64,000 nucleotides of DNA, from positions 191,027 to 255,026 of the forward strand of contig NW_019775623.1 of assembly GCF_001039355.2 (NCBI RefSeq), read 5' to 3'. How positions within the stretch are numbered: position 1 is the stretch's first letter; each line of letters starts with the position of its first letter. The stretch comes from Lingula anatina. Its lineage: Eukaryota; Brachiopoda; Lingulata; Lingulida; Lingulidae. The translations under genes and the position numbers were made by a program. Positions 50,463 through 62,100 of the stretch are shown here, in pieces. A model generated the notes under the pieces. That model saw only the letters and a list, made by a program, of their open reading frames with translations. It made no database searches and was not told the origin of the DNA.

Positions 50463-50560
50463 AGCGTCAACGGCTATCTGTAGGATGAGGTCACAATGTA
50501 GCGAAGTCTATTTAAACTATCGTTAAGCAAACCTTTGACCTTGCGCACGACGGCACAATG
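50463..50560 (-). promoter_or_regulatory. PKHD1L1 proximal upstream region
   Basis: On the minus strand a TATA-like AGTTTAAATAGA lies 47-57 bases upstream of the ATG. Further upstream, CGCAAGGTCAAAGGTTTG (50529-50546) resembles a DR1/HNF4-type or ERR-type nuclear-receptor site (AGGTCA A AGGTTT). The transcription start has not been seen; the assignment rests on motif position only. Confidence 0.4.
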
Positions 50561-50754
50561 CACCTTCGCTATTGTAAGGCCGTATGCCCATTTGAATCTT
50601 TTGTGTACATCTATGGCCAATATAAGCTAGGGTTTTTTTACGTGGTGTGCCAAAAATTCTAGAACACTTAGTACAGTTAGGCGCAAAATCAATTGCGAAC
50701 CTTCGGATTCCGCTTCTTGCACGGTAATAGCACAAAATCAATCACTAGTTTGAT

Positions 50755-51703
50755 CCGGGTTTGCATGGTCGCGCAGCTTTTAAATGTGCAGCATTCAATA
50801 TGGAGGTCGGGAAATAAGGAAATTATTTAGAATTTACGCGTAAATGATGAAATGCACGTAATTTACACTCGTGACGAAACAAACGTTTTTAACCAAATAT
50901 ATGCAAAATGAAAAGAGTCGAATTAAGGAAAACGTGGTTCACAAACATCATTGTTTTACTTAATTGTAAAGCTATAAAGGGCTTATAAATTATTCTGCAA
51001 AACAATCCAAATTAACAACATTTCTGAAACCCCCTGTTGTGGTGACGTCACAATGTCAGTGAATGTTTGATCAATAGGTAAACCTTTGAGTTTAATTTTA
51101 AGTATACAAAAATACTGTATTTAAAAAATGACAAATGCCCTCTAGGCTCTTTGCGGAGGCAGGTGGGTCGATTACAAAGAAAGTAAATAGACTGTTTACA
51201 GAGTAATGTTTTATGAAAAAATAAGTTACTGTAACACGTACAAATGCCCTTTTGTGCGAAAGTTGCAGACAGGTGTTGAAAAGAAAGTTGGCTCGTTATT
51301 TACAAAGAGTTCGGTGCACGCTGCGGTTTGACATTGAGATAGAGTCTGCGCTCATTAGATGCAACTTTTGGAACTAGCTAAAACCGCAATTCAAGAGGGT
51401 GGGGACTGGAAGGAGGGGTAGGAAAAAAGATTAGGGTGGATTTTACCAATGCGGGTTTCACGACCTGAGTTTCAGGTCTGTTCAAAACGCTCCTGTTAGC
51501 GTTAACCAAACCCGTGCTCGACTGCACTGGACAGCTAGATTCCCCTATAGCTTGCAAGGCTTAAAACCTCATCTGAAAAGAGTAAATCCCCTGTTTTCAC
51601 CGGGCTTCCGATCACTTAGAGAAGGAATTTTGGTCCACTCTCACAAATGTCACAAAAGAAGATGCTGCAATATTACATATATAAAGTACATTAACACTGG
51701 TGC
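50755..51703. repeat. Near-identical direct duplication, copy 1
   Basis: It begins CCGGGTTTGCATGGTCGCGC and ends ..ACATTAACACTGGTGC. It matches 52116-53062 with only scattered differences (for example AGCTAGATTCC versus AGCTACATTCC, and CTTTGCGGAGG versus CTTTGCCGAGG). It begins about 290 bases upstream of the PKHD1L1 start codon. A single N follows at 51704. Confidence 0.97.
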
Positions 51704-52115
51704 NTTCAAATTACAACAAATGTGCCAATGTATCCTCCATTTTACATACTACAAGATCACAGACATGTACCCAAAAAAAAATAAGATTTATAAAGTTTTA
51801 TGATGGGGGAGTCAAATTTTCATGGGGGAGTCAGATTTTCATTATGTGCTCATTTTTAATTTTCTTATTTTTTCATTAAAATTTTCACTGCAAACTACAA
51901 AAAATGTGCCAGTCTATCCTCCTTTTTACATACTACAAGATCACAGTCATATACTCAAATAAAATAAGATGTATGAACTTTTGTGGAGGGGGAGTCAAAT
52001 TTTCATGGGGGGAGTCACATTTTCATTATGAAAATCTGACTGGGGAGTCACATTTTCATAATGAAAATCTGACTGGGGAGTCACATTTTCATGGGAGTCA
52101 CATTTTCATGTTACA
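51704..52115. repeat. Short-period repeat block between the duplicates
   Basis: Two ~185-base units (from about 51706 and 51893) share ACAACAAATGTGCCA.T.TATC CTCC and ACTACAAGATCACAG. They are followed by repeats of GGGGAGTCACATTTTCAT, some including TTATGAAAATCTGACTG, which make small palindromes (CATTTTCATTATGAAAATCTG). Confidence 0.9.
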
Positions 52116-53062
52116 CCGGGTTTGCATGGTCGCGCAGCTTTTAAATGTGCAGCATTCAATATGGAGGTCGGGAAATAAGGAAATTATTTAGAATTTACGC
52201 GTAAATGATGAAATGCACGTAATTTACACTCGTGACGAAACAAACGTTTTTAACCAAATATATGCAAAATGAAAAGAGTCGAATTAAGGAAAACGTGGTT
52301 CACAAACATCATTGTTTTACTTAATTGTAAAGCTATAAAGGGCTTATAAATTATTCTGCAAAACAATCCAAATTAACAACATTTCTGAAACCCCCTGTTG
52401 TGGTGACGTCACAATGTCAGTGAATGTTTGATCAATAGGTAAACCTTTGAGTTTAATTTTAAGTATACAAAAATACTGTATTTAAAAAATGACAAATGCC
52501 CTCTAGGCTCTTTGCCGAGGCAGGTGGGTCGATTACAAAGAAAGTAAATAGACTGTTTACAGAGTAATGTTTTATGAAAAAATAAGTTACTGTAACACGT
52601 ACAAATGCCCTTTTGTGCGAAAGTTGCAGACAGGTGTTGAAAAGAAAGTTGGCTCGTTATTTACAAAGAGTTCGGTGCACGCTGCGGTTTGACATTGAGA
52701 TAGAGTCTGCGCTCATTAGATGCAACTTTTGGAACTAGCTAAAACCGCAATTGAAGAGGGTGGGGATTGGAAGGAGGGGTAGGAAAAAAGATTAGGGTGG
52801 ATTTTAACAATGCGGGTTTCACGACCTGAGTTTCAGGTCTGTTCAAAACGCTTCTGTTAGCGTTAACCAAACCCGTGCTCGACTGCACTGGACAGCTACA
52901 TTCCCCTATAGCTTGCATGGCTTAAAACCTCATCTGGAAAGAGTAAATCCCCTGTTTTCAACGGGCTTCCGATCACTCAGAGAACAAATTTTGGTCCACT
53001 CTCACAAATGTCACAAAAGAAGATGATGCGATATTTAATATAAAGTACATTAACACTGGTGC
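52116..53062. repeat. Near-identical direct duplication, copy 2
   Basis: Second copy of 50755-51703, offset about 1,361 bases, same orientation and about 98% identical by eye. Both copies contain CACGACCTGAGTTTCAGGTC and the CCCCTGTTGTGGTGACGTCA stretch. No coding potential is evident. Confidence 0.97.
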
Positions 53063-53633
53063 ATGCGTTTGATGTTGATTATCAAATATTATCAAAGCTA
53101 TTTAAGGAGGGGAGAGTGAGCAAAATCTGTTCTCTAAGCAGGGATAACAGAAGCTTAAGGTGCTATTGTATAGGAAATCCCTTTCTCTGAATAACGGTGT
53201 CCTATTCTACCTATCATTGCTATGTTTCTTCACTTTTGCCTTTTGTACGAAGAAAGAGTTAGATAGAATGAAACGGAAGGTCGGGCACGGGCGAGAAAAA
53301 ATATCTCAGAACGTATTAATAATTTTTCTACCTTACACAGTGGGACAGCCGCAGCCTTGACTTTATTAAAATACAAGTAAACACAATTAAACCTTTTGAA
53401 ATAATATTGGTAATCCACAACAACCGCACATGACGTAAGCGCCATTGTATTCAGTGTGTGTGTGTTAGACTTTTGGGTCATCAACAGCACGATAATCTCC
53501 TTCATTTTAGAAGGTGGCTTTCTTTCCGTATCTCATGTTGACTCACACTGAATGTCCTATTAGATTTTATGGATCAATGATTGTTAACCCAATTATTGAT
53601 TACCTACAAATATTATTGGTATTAAATTGTCAT

Positions 53634-53897
53634 CAGTGGCGGATTAAGGCGGGTGTCAGGGGGGTCCTGACCCCCTCCTTTCGTTTTCTGAAAAAATCAC
53701 ATCAATGGTCCCCTCTTGAAATTAGAATTTTGACTAGCTGAATCACAGTTTTAAACCGTACCAAATGGCACCGTTCGCCCTCTAAAATACCATTTTTTTC
53801 GGGCCCCGAACCCCACGCCAAGGGGTTAGGCGTGAGGGTCGGCTTCGCATCCGCGGACCCTCCCCCTCCCCTTCAAATAATCCTGTATCCGCCCCTG
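53634..53897. repeat. MITE with CAGTGGCGGAT/ATCCGCCCCTG ends
   Basis: The 264-base element starts CAGTGGCGGATTAAGG and ends TGTATCCGCCCCTG. TGTCAT lies directly on both sides. The terminal repeats match those of the 23181 element, but the interior is different (GGGGGGTCCTGACCCCCTC and a GGGCCCCGAACCCCACGCC patch). Confidence 0.8.
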
Positions 53898-54680
53898 TGT
53901 CATCATGGATGCTCTGACAAGCCAATGACTCGATGGAAATGTACCCTGTACTAAGGCCATAGACTGATTTCACAAATATGTCTCTGGCCAATTTTATTTT
54001 TTACATTTTTCTCAACTGTTCAGCGAGAATTTTTGCGTGGAATGAATGTCATCACTCAGCTAGAGAGAATGGAGGTGTGTTGTAGGTTTGGACGGAGGGG
54101 TAGATAGGAAAAACACGGGACCATGGCCTTTTTTTTCCATTTTCCTTTTTTTTTCTAGCGCATCTTAAACATTTTTTGGAACTCTGGTTTAAAATTATAA
54201 CACATTCCCTAAGTATAGGTCACATGGCCACCGACGGCACTTGTTATCTCTCTGAAACAGTTATGTATTTCACTAATTATAATAACTGAACATTCTGTAG
54301 GGGATTTTAAATAATTGGCATTGGCGAAGATACAACATTGAGACATCATGTTGTACCAGAGGCCGACGTCTGAAAAGCAAAAGTGACCAGGAAAACCAAC
54401 CCCTCGCCTGTACAGAAGAACTGGACCACTATCCTCATCTTAAATCATCTTAAACCGTAAAATGTGGAAATTCCAGACAAAGAAAGTGTTGCTTGCCATC
54501 TCCTACCATGCCGCTTATAAGACACTTCACGCCCACGCCCCGTTGTTGGCGGTAGGAAAGTGACGAGACAAACAACACGTACTACATGTAAAGACATCCA
54601 GATCATTTTATTCCTTGGACCTTTTCAATAAAATACATACACAACAGGGGATCCATGGGAAGGCACAGTTATCTTGGGAC

Positions 54681-54917
54681 ACCCCCCCCCCCCCCAAAAA
54701 ACAAAAAAAAAAAAAAAAAAAAACAGTAAAAAGAAACAAAAATATCACCCCTGCGCCTAGTGCCCCCCACCCCCCCCCCCCCCCCCCCCACACACACACA
54801 CAAACACNNNNNNCCCCCCCCCCCCCCCCAAAAAAAAAAAAAAAAAAAAAAACAGAAAAAGAAACAAAAAAATCCCCCCTGCGCCTAGGGCCCCCCCCCC
54901 CCCCCCCAAATCCAGCA
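54681..54917. other. Poly-C/poly-A duplicated block around a 6-N gap
   Basis: Each side of the Ns (54808-54813) has a C run, an A run, then ACAG.AAAAGAAACAAAAA.AT and CCCCTGCGCCTAG.G followed by another C run. The same sequence on both sides of a gap suggests one locus assembled twice. Confidence 0.85.
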
Positions 54918-57590
54918 GTGATACTCCTGGGGAAAATTCCAAAATAGTCACTGCCTCGTCCGCCTCAACCTGATAGATACCCATGCATGGGATTCATGGG
55001 GATATGGTGATCTTTTTTTGTCAAATTTCTAATCAACTTTTTAATCAACGGTCTTGCGAGTTCACGCGTTCTTTTTTTTAATGTACTCGAATATTTCATA
55101 TAAAAATAATAGAAAATGGCAGCGGTAATGAAAAGTGAACGGTCTCTTTGATTCTTAACGAAGCTGCTTAGATGTATAAACGAATGCAGAAATATTTCTA
55201 TTTGTGTATTTCTTTGTGACATTATAGCCCTCAAAATCTCAAAATCATATTTCGCGTCTCAAGTATGTTTGTGTACGTCACTAGGTGCTTATAACAAAAT
55301 ATCAGGCAACCCCTCAACCTTACATTAAAACCACAACCCATCACTAAATCGAACAGAATAAAAAATGCATTTGACAACTGCCACTCTCTTGTAGGCACAT
55401 ACGCCTGACGTAGGTAATGAACAAATGAAATGCTGTTCGATTGAAAAACCAAACATAGAGACAAATATTGTCGCGTGTACACAGCTAGGCATCTTCGTTG
55501 TTTGGTAAAACTTGTAAATATTTATCGCCGACGTTGAAGCTGAAAAGATTTTATTTCCAATAAATTTGGGACGGAAATTTCCTCTAGGCGTCTGTCTCTA
55601 CCGCGCACGGTTTCTATGGGCCCATACCCAATGAATTTTGTCGACCTAGCTAATGCCCACTTACTCCTAGGGGACTCTAGCCGATTGCAATTAGATCAAC
55701 AGATTAACACATGTTTCCAACGTTCTTTAATAAACACCAACTTTTCTCTATTCTGCTCAACGCCAGGAGGAGGCGAGTAAGTCTGTTAATCTGACTGCAT
55801 TCAGCGAGAATTCCGGTGGAGTTAGTGCGCATGAGGTAAGTCGACAAAGTCCATTGTGAACGGTCCCTATGTACATATGTATCTTTCCATTTCACGAGCA
55901 ATCTGCGCATTTTCCTAGGCGCAGCCTACTAACAGAATTTGGGACTTTAATTAACTGGGTGATGTAATGCTGTAAACAGTGTTTGTCGTGTAAACTTTGT
56001 ATTTGCTGTGGCCTCTGGGCACACGGAGTGGTTTCCAAGTTTTAGTTAAAAACAGAATAATATTACAACGCCGGGTTTTGACTTGTAACTGCAAACCAGA
56101 GATTTCATTTACTTAATCGGAAATCGTTTTGAGAATTGTTTAACGAAAAAGTTTGTTTTTTCACAAAGAAAAAGTCGGAATTCCGGCTCAAAATTTGACA
56201 TCTAGACAGACTGTAGGATACTGTGGCTAAATAGCTAAAGTTTCCTACGCGGGCGTTGTTTTATGTGTTAGATAAAGAAAGGCCTTGGCCTAATTCACTC
56301 CGTCCTCAATCTCTATTTTAGCTACATTACATAGCTACATGCTCGTTATGTCTCTTCATTAAGAAACATCCTGAAAAACCCAGGAAACTCCAATAATTTT
56401 CCCCAATAACAAACACATACTCTACCCAAAACTGTTACTGTTAAGAAAGTAAAGCCTATTTTCAAATTAAAAAATGTCAAAAAACTATTTATTTTTTCTT
56501 TGAATATGATGTACCTCATTTAGTGTCAAAGTTTCCAGAAAAAAAAATTTTTTTTCGCTACACATTAGTCATATGTTGATTGTGTGTCCTAACTAAGGAC
56601 CTAGACCTACTCGGCTGCGACAGTTGGTGCAATTGTATCGTATTGTGGTAGATGTGCAACACATTGACACGCACAAACACACACACATATATAGCACCTA
56701 CTGCATTCCAAAAAGTGTTTAATCCTGAGCCTACTACTCGTAAAAAAAGAGGGGCGAGTTTATAACAAATAAATTATAAAAGAAATTTAAGAAAATATAA
56801 TTTTGTCGAATATTTACCTTACTTTATTATAATCATAACTATCACTCAATACATTTCTGTAATCGTTAATCATTCGTTAGAAATATCCGGCGTCATTATG
56901 AAACTTTTGAATATGGGCAATCTGAGAGCAAAACGCTCACCTTGCAGCCCTTACATAAACATGATGCACCCAAACATCGTCCAACACAGGAAGACATTTT
57001 GAAGTCTAGGCCTCATAATTTTTTTTTTTTTTTTTTTTTAGCAAACTTGTGAATAGGTAATGATTGACTGCAATTTACATCTAGACTGTGCTTCTTTGCC
57101 GGTAGTGTGATTAAACAAGAAATTTAAAATAATAATAATTAACACTGCGTTGTTAAATTTTCAAAAATGAAGCATAGACACACGAGCGGATAATATCCTA
57201 TATTATTGTGTTTACTTTATCTTACCCGCGCTTATACCCGCCCGTTCAGTTGTAAATGGAGCGTGCGCTGAAATCTACATGCTGAGGTCAAAGTAGGTCA
57301 AATAGTGCGACGTTCTTGATTGCATTATATTCATCCGCATATTTCCCACGGCAATTATATATTCTTTCTCAAAGTGCAGCTCAGTAAAGATTGTTTATGA
57401 AGCACATGATTTGTTCTGTTATTCATCGATTAGGTTGCCAATGCTTCAAGTGTCTTATGTATAATGTAACATTGAATAGCGTCTGAACTTTTTTCTCGCA
57501 TCTAATTTGTTATTCGGTTCCATCATGGCGTCGGCCATTTAACACATAATTTATTTTATTTGAAGTTCAAATTAAAATTATTTGCAATTC

Positions 57591-57785
57591 CGTTGAATGG
57601 TGTTGATCGGACTTGCCAAGGAGAGAGGAGAGGAGGATATGCAAGTGCGAGTTGAGTCTTGCTGTCATTAGCGCAGCTATAGTCTTAGAAGAGGACGCCG
57701 ACTGCGAGCTCGACTGATCCTCAGTGAAAACGACCTGCCCAGCCCTCGGCTTGTCCGATTTCTTGTAGATTTCACTCCTTTTAAG
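57591..57785 (+). promoter_or_regulatory. Probable promoter and noncoding exon 1 of KMT2C/D
   Basis: The stretch has higher GC than its surroundings and ends TTTTAAG followed by GTGGGTTGC, a good donor at 57786. No long open frame is present, consistent with 5' UTR. It would splice to the acceptor TTTTGTAG at 59062. Exon start is unknown. About 50 bases upstream, ATGGCGTCGGCCAT (57534-57547) contains two inverted YY1 cores. All of this is inference from motifs. Confidence 0.45.
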
Positions 57786-59062
57786 GTGGGTTGCAGATAA
57801 AAATGTGTCATGTGCTTCAGAAAACCTTTGTTTGATTTTTTGAGTAGAATATCAGTCCAAAAGCCGAAGTAATTCAGTCTGTTCCGTAAAGGACTTCTCG
57901 TTTTTCTTTGTGCGGCCTACTTCATCGGCAAATCCATTTGATTGGAGAGCCATCGATTGGTTGCGCGGAGCTGCGTTGCATAGAATTTATTTTTAATTGA
58001 ATGCTTGCAGGAAAGGCTTTTACTATCGTCAGTGGAGCTGTTTATTAATTTCTATCAGGCCCGTTACTGTTAATTCATGTTTGAACTAAAATATACCGGC
58101 AGCAGTAGTAGTCGTAGTAGTGCAACTCGACACTACCTATTTAGTTCGAAGATCAGACCTTACATATTGTTCGTTCCCAAACAATGAACAATTATGATAA
58201 TGGTAATGACTTTTTCCACAGCTGGGATTTTGAGTTTGCTCTCTGCATTTAAAATTTACACATTATTTCTGTTTTAAAGGGGGTTGTTCATTGTATTTAC
58301 TCGAGTATGTTAATAATTGGTAATAACTCAAGCTTTGCAATGATATGATTAATGTGTCTCCATGCTTGCATGTTTGCCACTAAACTTTTTTTATTTCTGA
58401 TACATAGTATTTTGTAAACACAATTATGTGTTAGGGTTTTTTTTTCTAGAATATACTCATATTGCTAGTTGATAGTGCTAGTTCAATGCAATTGCAGTAC
58501 TGGCTGATACATATAAGACCTTCAAATACTTGAAGCTTGTTTTCTACATGAAGGTGGCTAATTCCGCATGGATAATTGCGGGAATATCCTTTCCACCCAA
58601 CAATCATGAGAGTTTTAATTCCAGAAAAAAACTAGTGCATTCATTCATACATTGCATAGTTTCTTTAGCACTTATGATTCTCTGCATGCTGGTTTGAGGT
58701 TCATTTCCTTTCATTTCCCGAAATATTTTGAAATCATATCAATTTTTTTGCATGCCTTACAAATATCCCTCCTTGCTGCATACTCATTCTGCTTCCTGAA
58801 CCCCTCTTCTTCTTCTAACTAACAGTCAGGTGTAGAGGATTCTCCCTTTCTTTTTTCCCCAGTCTGCAATTCTTCCTTCCTTCTATCCCATTCCTTCATT
58901 CCTTCCTGCTAATTCTTAAATCATTCATTCATCATTTTCTTCTGAATGCATGACTTTCACCTTTGTTGCTGTCTGCTCTTCTCCTGTGACAGTATACCGC
59001 TTTTCATGATTACCTGCACTGCTTGCATTACCTGCAGTAAGCTTTGCCTCTGCTTTTTGTAG

Positions 59063-59119
59063 GTCTCCCTCTCCCTCCGCACTGCAAGCTTGAGTCTGGA
59101 AGATAACTCAGCATGTCAA
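59063..59119 (+). CDS. KMT2C/D exon with 5' UTR end and start codon
   Basis: Acceptor TTTTTGTAG ends at 59062. The ATG at 59113 (context CTCAGCATGTCA) is preceded by an in-frame TAA nine bases upstream (59104-59106), so translation cannot begin further upstream in this exon. Only ATG TCA A is coded before the donor GTAAGT. With exon 2 the protein begins MSSRNRQRLRKQ. KMT2C proteins also begin MSS, though so short a match may be chance. Confidence 0.78.
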
Positions 59120-62100
59120 GTAAGTGATATCATAACCAAACCAATATGTAGATCTCTTTCTAGATACTAAATCATCCATTGATAAAGGAAATCATATTCA
59201 GCATTATTTGTGTCCTCATTATCAATTTTTAGAGTGGGCAGTCATTGTTATTGCAGGAGGGTCAAATCTTATGTCATCTGACGTGATTCTAGTGAAGGAC
59301 CTGCTTGACCAGGTGTTGATTATGATCTTGATACTAAATGACTGCCAGAGATAATGTATAATTTGATTTTGTGGATTAGATTGAAATGTTCTGGCTAATT
59401 ATGAATTGCTGCTTTCGTAGTTTATATCCATTGATTCATACTTTTTTGGTATCTGAATTTGCACCTCTGATCATTCTTATCATATTTAGGTATGGTATTA
59501 GTCAGCATCATATATGTCTGTTCTTTTCCAAAGGTGACAAGATTGGATTAGAAATTTTGATTTGGATAAACTGAGAAATGTAATAGTTTATAACTTATTT
59601 TTGTGGAATTGAAATCAAAATTGTTGCATTGGCCTACAGGCAGAAATAGGCAGCGTTTGCGCAAGCAAGACCCAGAAAGGTCTACGCCGACACCAGAACC
59701 CCCAAGTGGTCAAGCAGTTGGAATGGAAGGTGATGACATTGCTAAGAAGGTCAGTGGGTCAAGGTCACAGAAAGATGCATCGTCTCCCACACCAGGGAAA
59801 AAGAAAAGGTGAGTAGTATATTTAAAGGGCAAACTGATATATCAAATTTGTATCATGCAGCTTTTGCTGGTTTCAGACTTAAGATTTTATTATATATAGT
59901 CATTTTGGAAAAATAAAATACTTCAAAAATGTTTGTATTATAACTAATTTTTTTTTCTTTAACATAGCTTAAATACATTAAAGTACTTAAAATGAATATA
60001 ATTAAATTTCATTTTCATTACAAAAAAGAATACGGCCCCCCAAAATCAAGGTCAAAATCCCCGAACCTCCCCCGCCATCTGCACAACCCTCCACCACAGA
60101 GGTCGGAGCAGAGTTAGAGATATCTACCGCAGAATCCGAGCTTCTGGAATCTTCCAACCCGGCTTCCTTGGACTCGTCCACAGTGTCTCAGTTTGACTCC
60201 AGCAAGGAGGAGGTGGTCGAGTTGGGCGAGGATGAGGGGTCCAAGGGTCTCTCTGGAAGCACGGGCTGTCTGTCGGGTCTTGGCGAGGAGGGCGGATCAG
60301 AAGAGGGGGATCAGCCGTAAGTGTGATGTTGATCAATATTTAAAGTGTTGATTTTGTATCTCTCTTGCTCTTTTTCCCCCCTTTTTTTTAGATAAGTCAG
60401 TTTCAGTTTTTCTACTGGCAGCAAATTTGAATATCCTTTTAAGCAAAAAGAAGACTAATTATGTGAATTAATAGCCACTAAATTACTGTTGCCATCAGAT
60501 ATCAATTTCGCCACCAAGTTTCAGTTTTGCTTTGATCCTCTAGGTTTATATTCAGTAAACTGTGAAGGTGCTCTATGGTTCCTCTAGTCTAGGCTGTTAC
60601 ATTTGCTAGTGTACATGAAGAATCTGCATATATCTTTTCCAAGAATTTGAAGATGAAAAAGGGAAAGAATAAAAAGACAAGCAAGGTTAAAATCAGAACC
60701 TTTGAAAAGATATTTATGTTACCAGATCAATGTCTGTTAAGATCAATCTTCAGATTTTCAATTTTTTTTTAAATCTAGGATTTGTTCATTATGTGCTTGT
60801 GGAAAGAAGAGTCTACTAGGTCAGGGGGACTTAACACGCTATGAACCTACACCAAATTTCAATCCTTTCAAAAAACAACTTGCCAAAGCTAATCGTAGAA
60901 GCTCTTCTGAGCTGGATGATCGTTCGGGAGAAAAGAGTCCAAAACATCTGACATGGCGGCGTGCTCGTGGGCCCTTAAAACCAGGAAGGTGGGTATCAAT
61001 GACCCTTGTTTCAAAATTGGAATTAGATAGGCTAGTTTTTGAGCAAGAACCAGTACAACTCAGAATCTCAATATTATATATTTGAAGGACATAACTATAC
61101 ACACTTTTTGTAAAATTTTGAATTTTAGATCAAAGTTAAGCCTAGGACTGTTACTGTATTTTTGTCTGTATTCAGTAACTTGGCCTTACACAGCGTTTAT
61201 TTTTAACTTTGTATTGGAGGAATTCCATTACAAACTGAATTCGAAGAAACATCTAAATTTACAAAAAAAAAAAAGAAAAAAAAAGAAAAAAACATCCTAT
61301 TAATCTATTAAATCTATTCTCAATGGAAATCATTTTCAGAGAACGCAGTAAATCCCCAAGACGGCCCAATCCTCACAGTATAACAGACGCTGATGGCCGC
61401 CCAATTGCCACAGTGGATGAACTGAACACAGTGGGATATCCAGAAGACACAGACATACACAGGCTATTTGAACCCTCGGGTAATAATAATTGTTGTGAAA
61501 ATTTGAGATTAAATCAGTGACTTAGCAGTGAAGATGACAAAAAAGATACAGGTTATAGTATAAGGCATGTGGCATGGTATTTAGGAGTTTAGAAGCCACT
61601 ATTGAAATTGTTGAGTGTTTGTCAATGGTAACAATTGTCTTCCTTTGATATCAGGTCACACTTCTGCTCACCACTGTTGTGCCGCGTGGTCAGACGGTGT
61701 GATACAAGCCGAGGACTACACTCTACAATATGTGGACAAGGCTGTGTTTGCTGGAACCAGTCAGGTAATAGAAATGTTGTTTGCTGGAACAAGTCAGATA
61801 ATATAACAGATGTTGCTGGATGAGATTTTATATTGACTAACAAGGTGTTGGCAAATATTTGTCTTCTTGTATTTCCTTGTTTAATGCTAACCATCATGGC
61901 TTTTGTGAATAAAGGCTTAAGCATCAAGGTAGTTGCATCTGCTAGCAAAATGAATTGGCAGTTACTGTGAGATATATGTGATAATTGTTGTATTGTTTTA
62001 TTAATATGATTTTTGTGCCTTTTTAATAGGCAGTCTATCGAAAATGATACCATGTAAATATTATAATTTCTTTCCATCCCAGAAATGTGCCTACTGCAGA

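Larger units (their letters stand above)
53063..57590. other. Intergenic region between divergent genes
   Basis: No supported gene. It contains a MITE (53634-53897), a poly-C/poly-A region with a six-N gap (54681-54917), a (T)n tract near 57019 and otherwise unremarkable AT-rich DNA. Short open frames (for example near 53160-53360, 53514-53741 and 55704-55910) have no recognisable homology or splice context. Confidence 0.75.

Noticed and set aside
51780-52115. Possible CRISPR array in the AGTCACATTTTCAT repeats
   Set aside because: Eukaryotic context, no constant spacer length, no unique spacers and no cas genes; it is a minisatellite.
61615-61823. Plus-strand open frames extending exon 6 on both sides
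   Set aside because: The frames include real exon 6 (61655-61764), but the ends are intron read-through past clear AG and GT sites.
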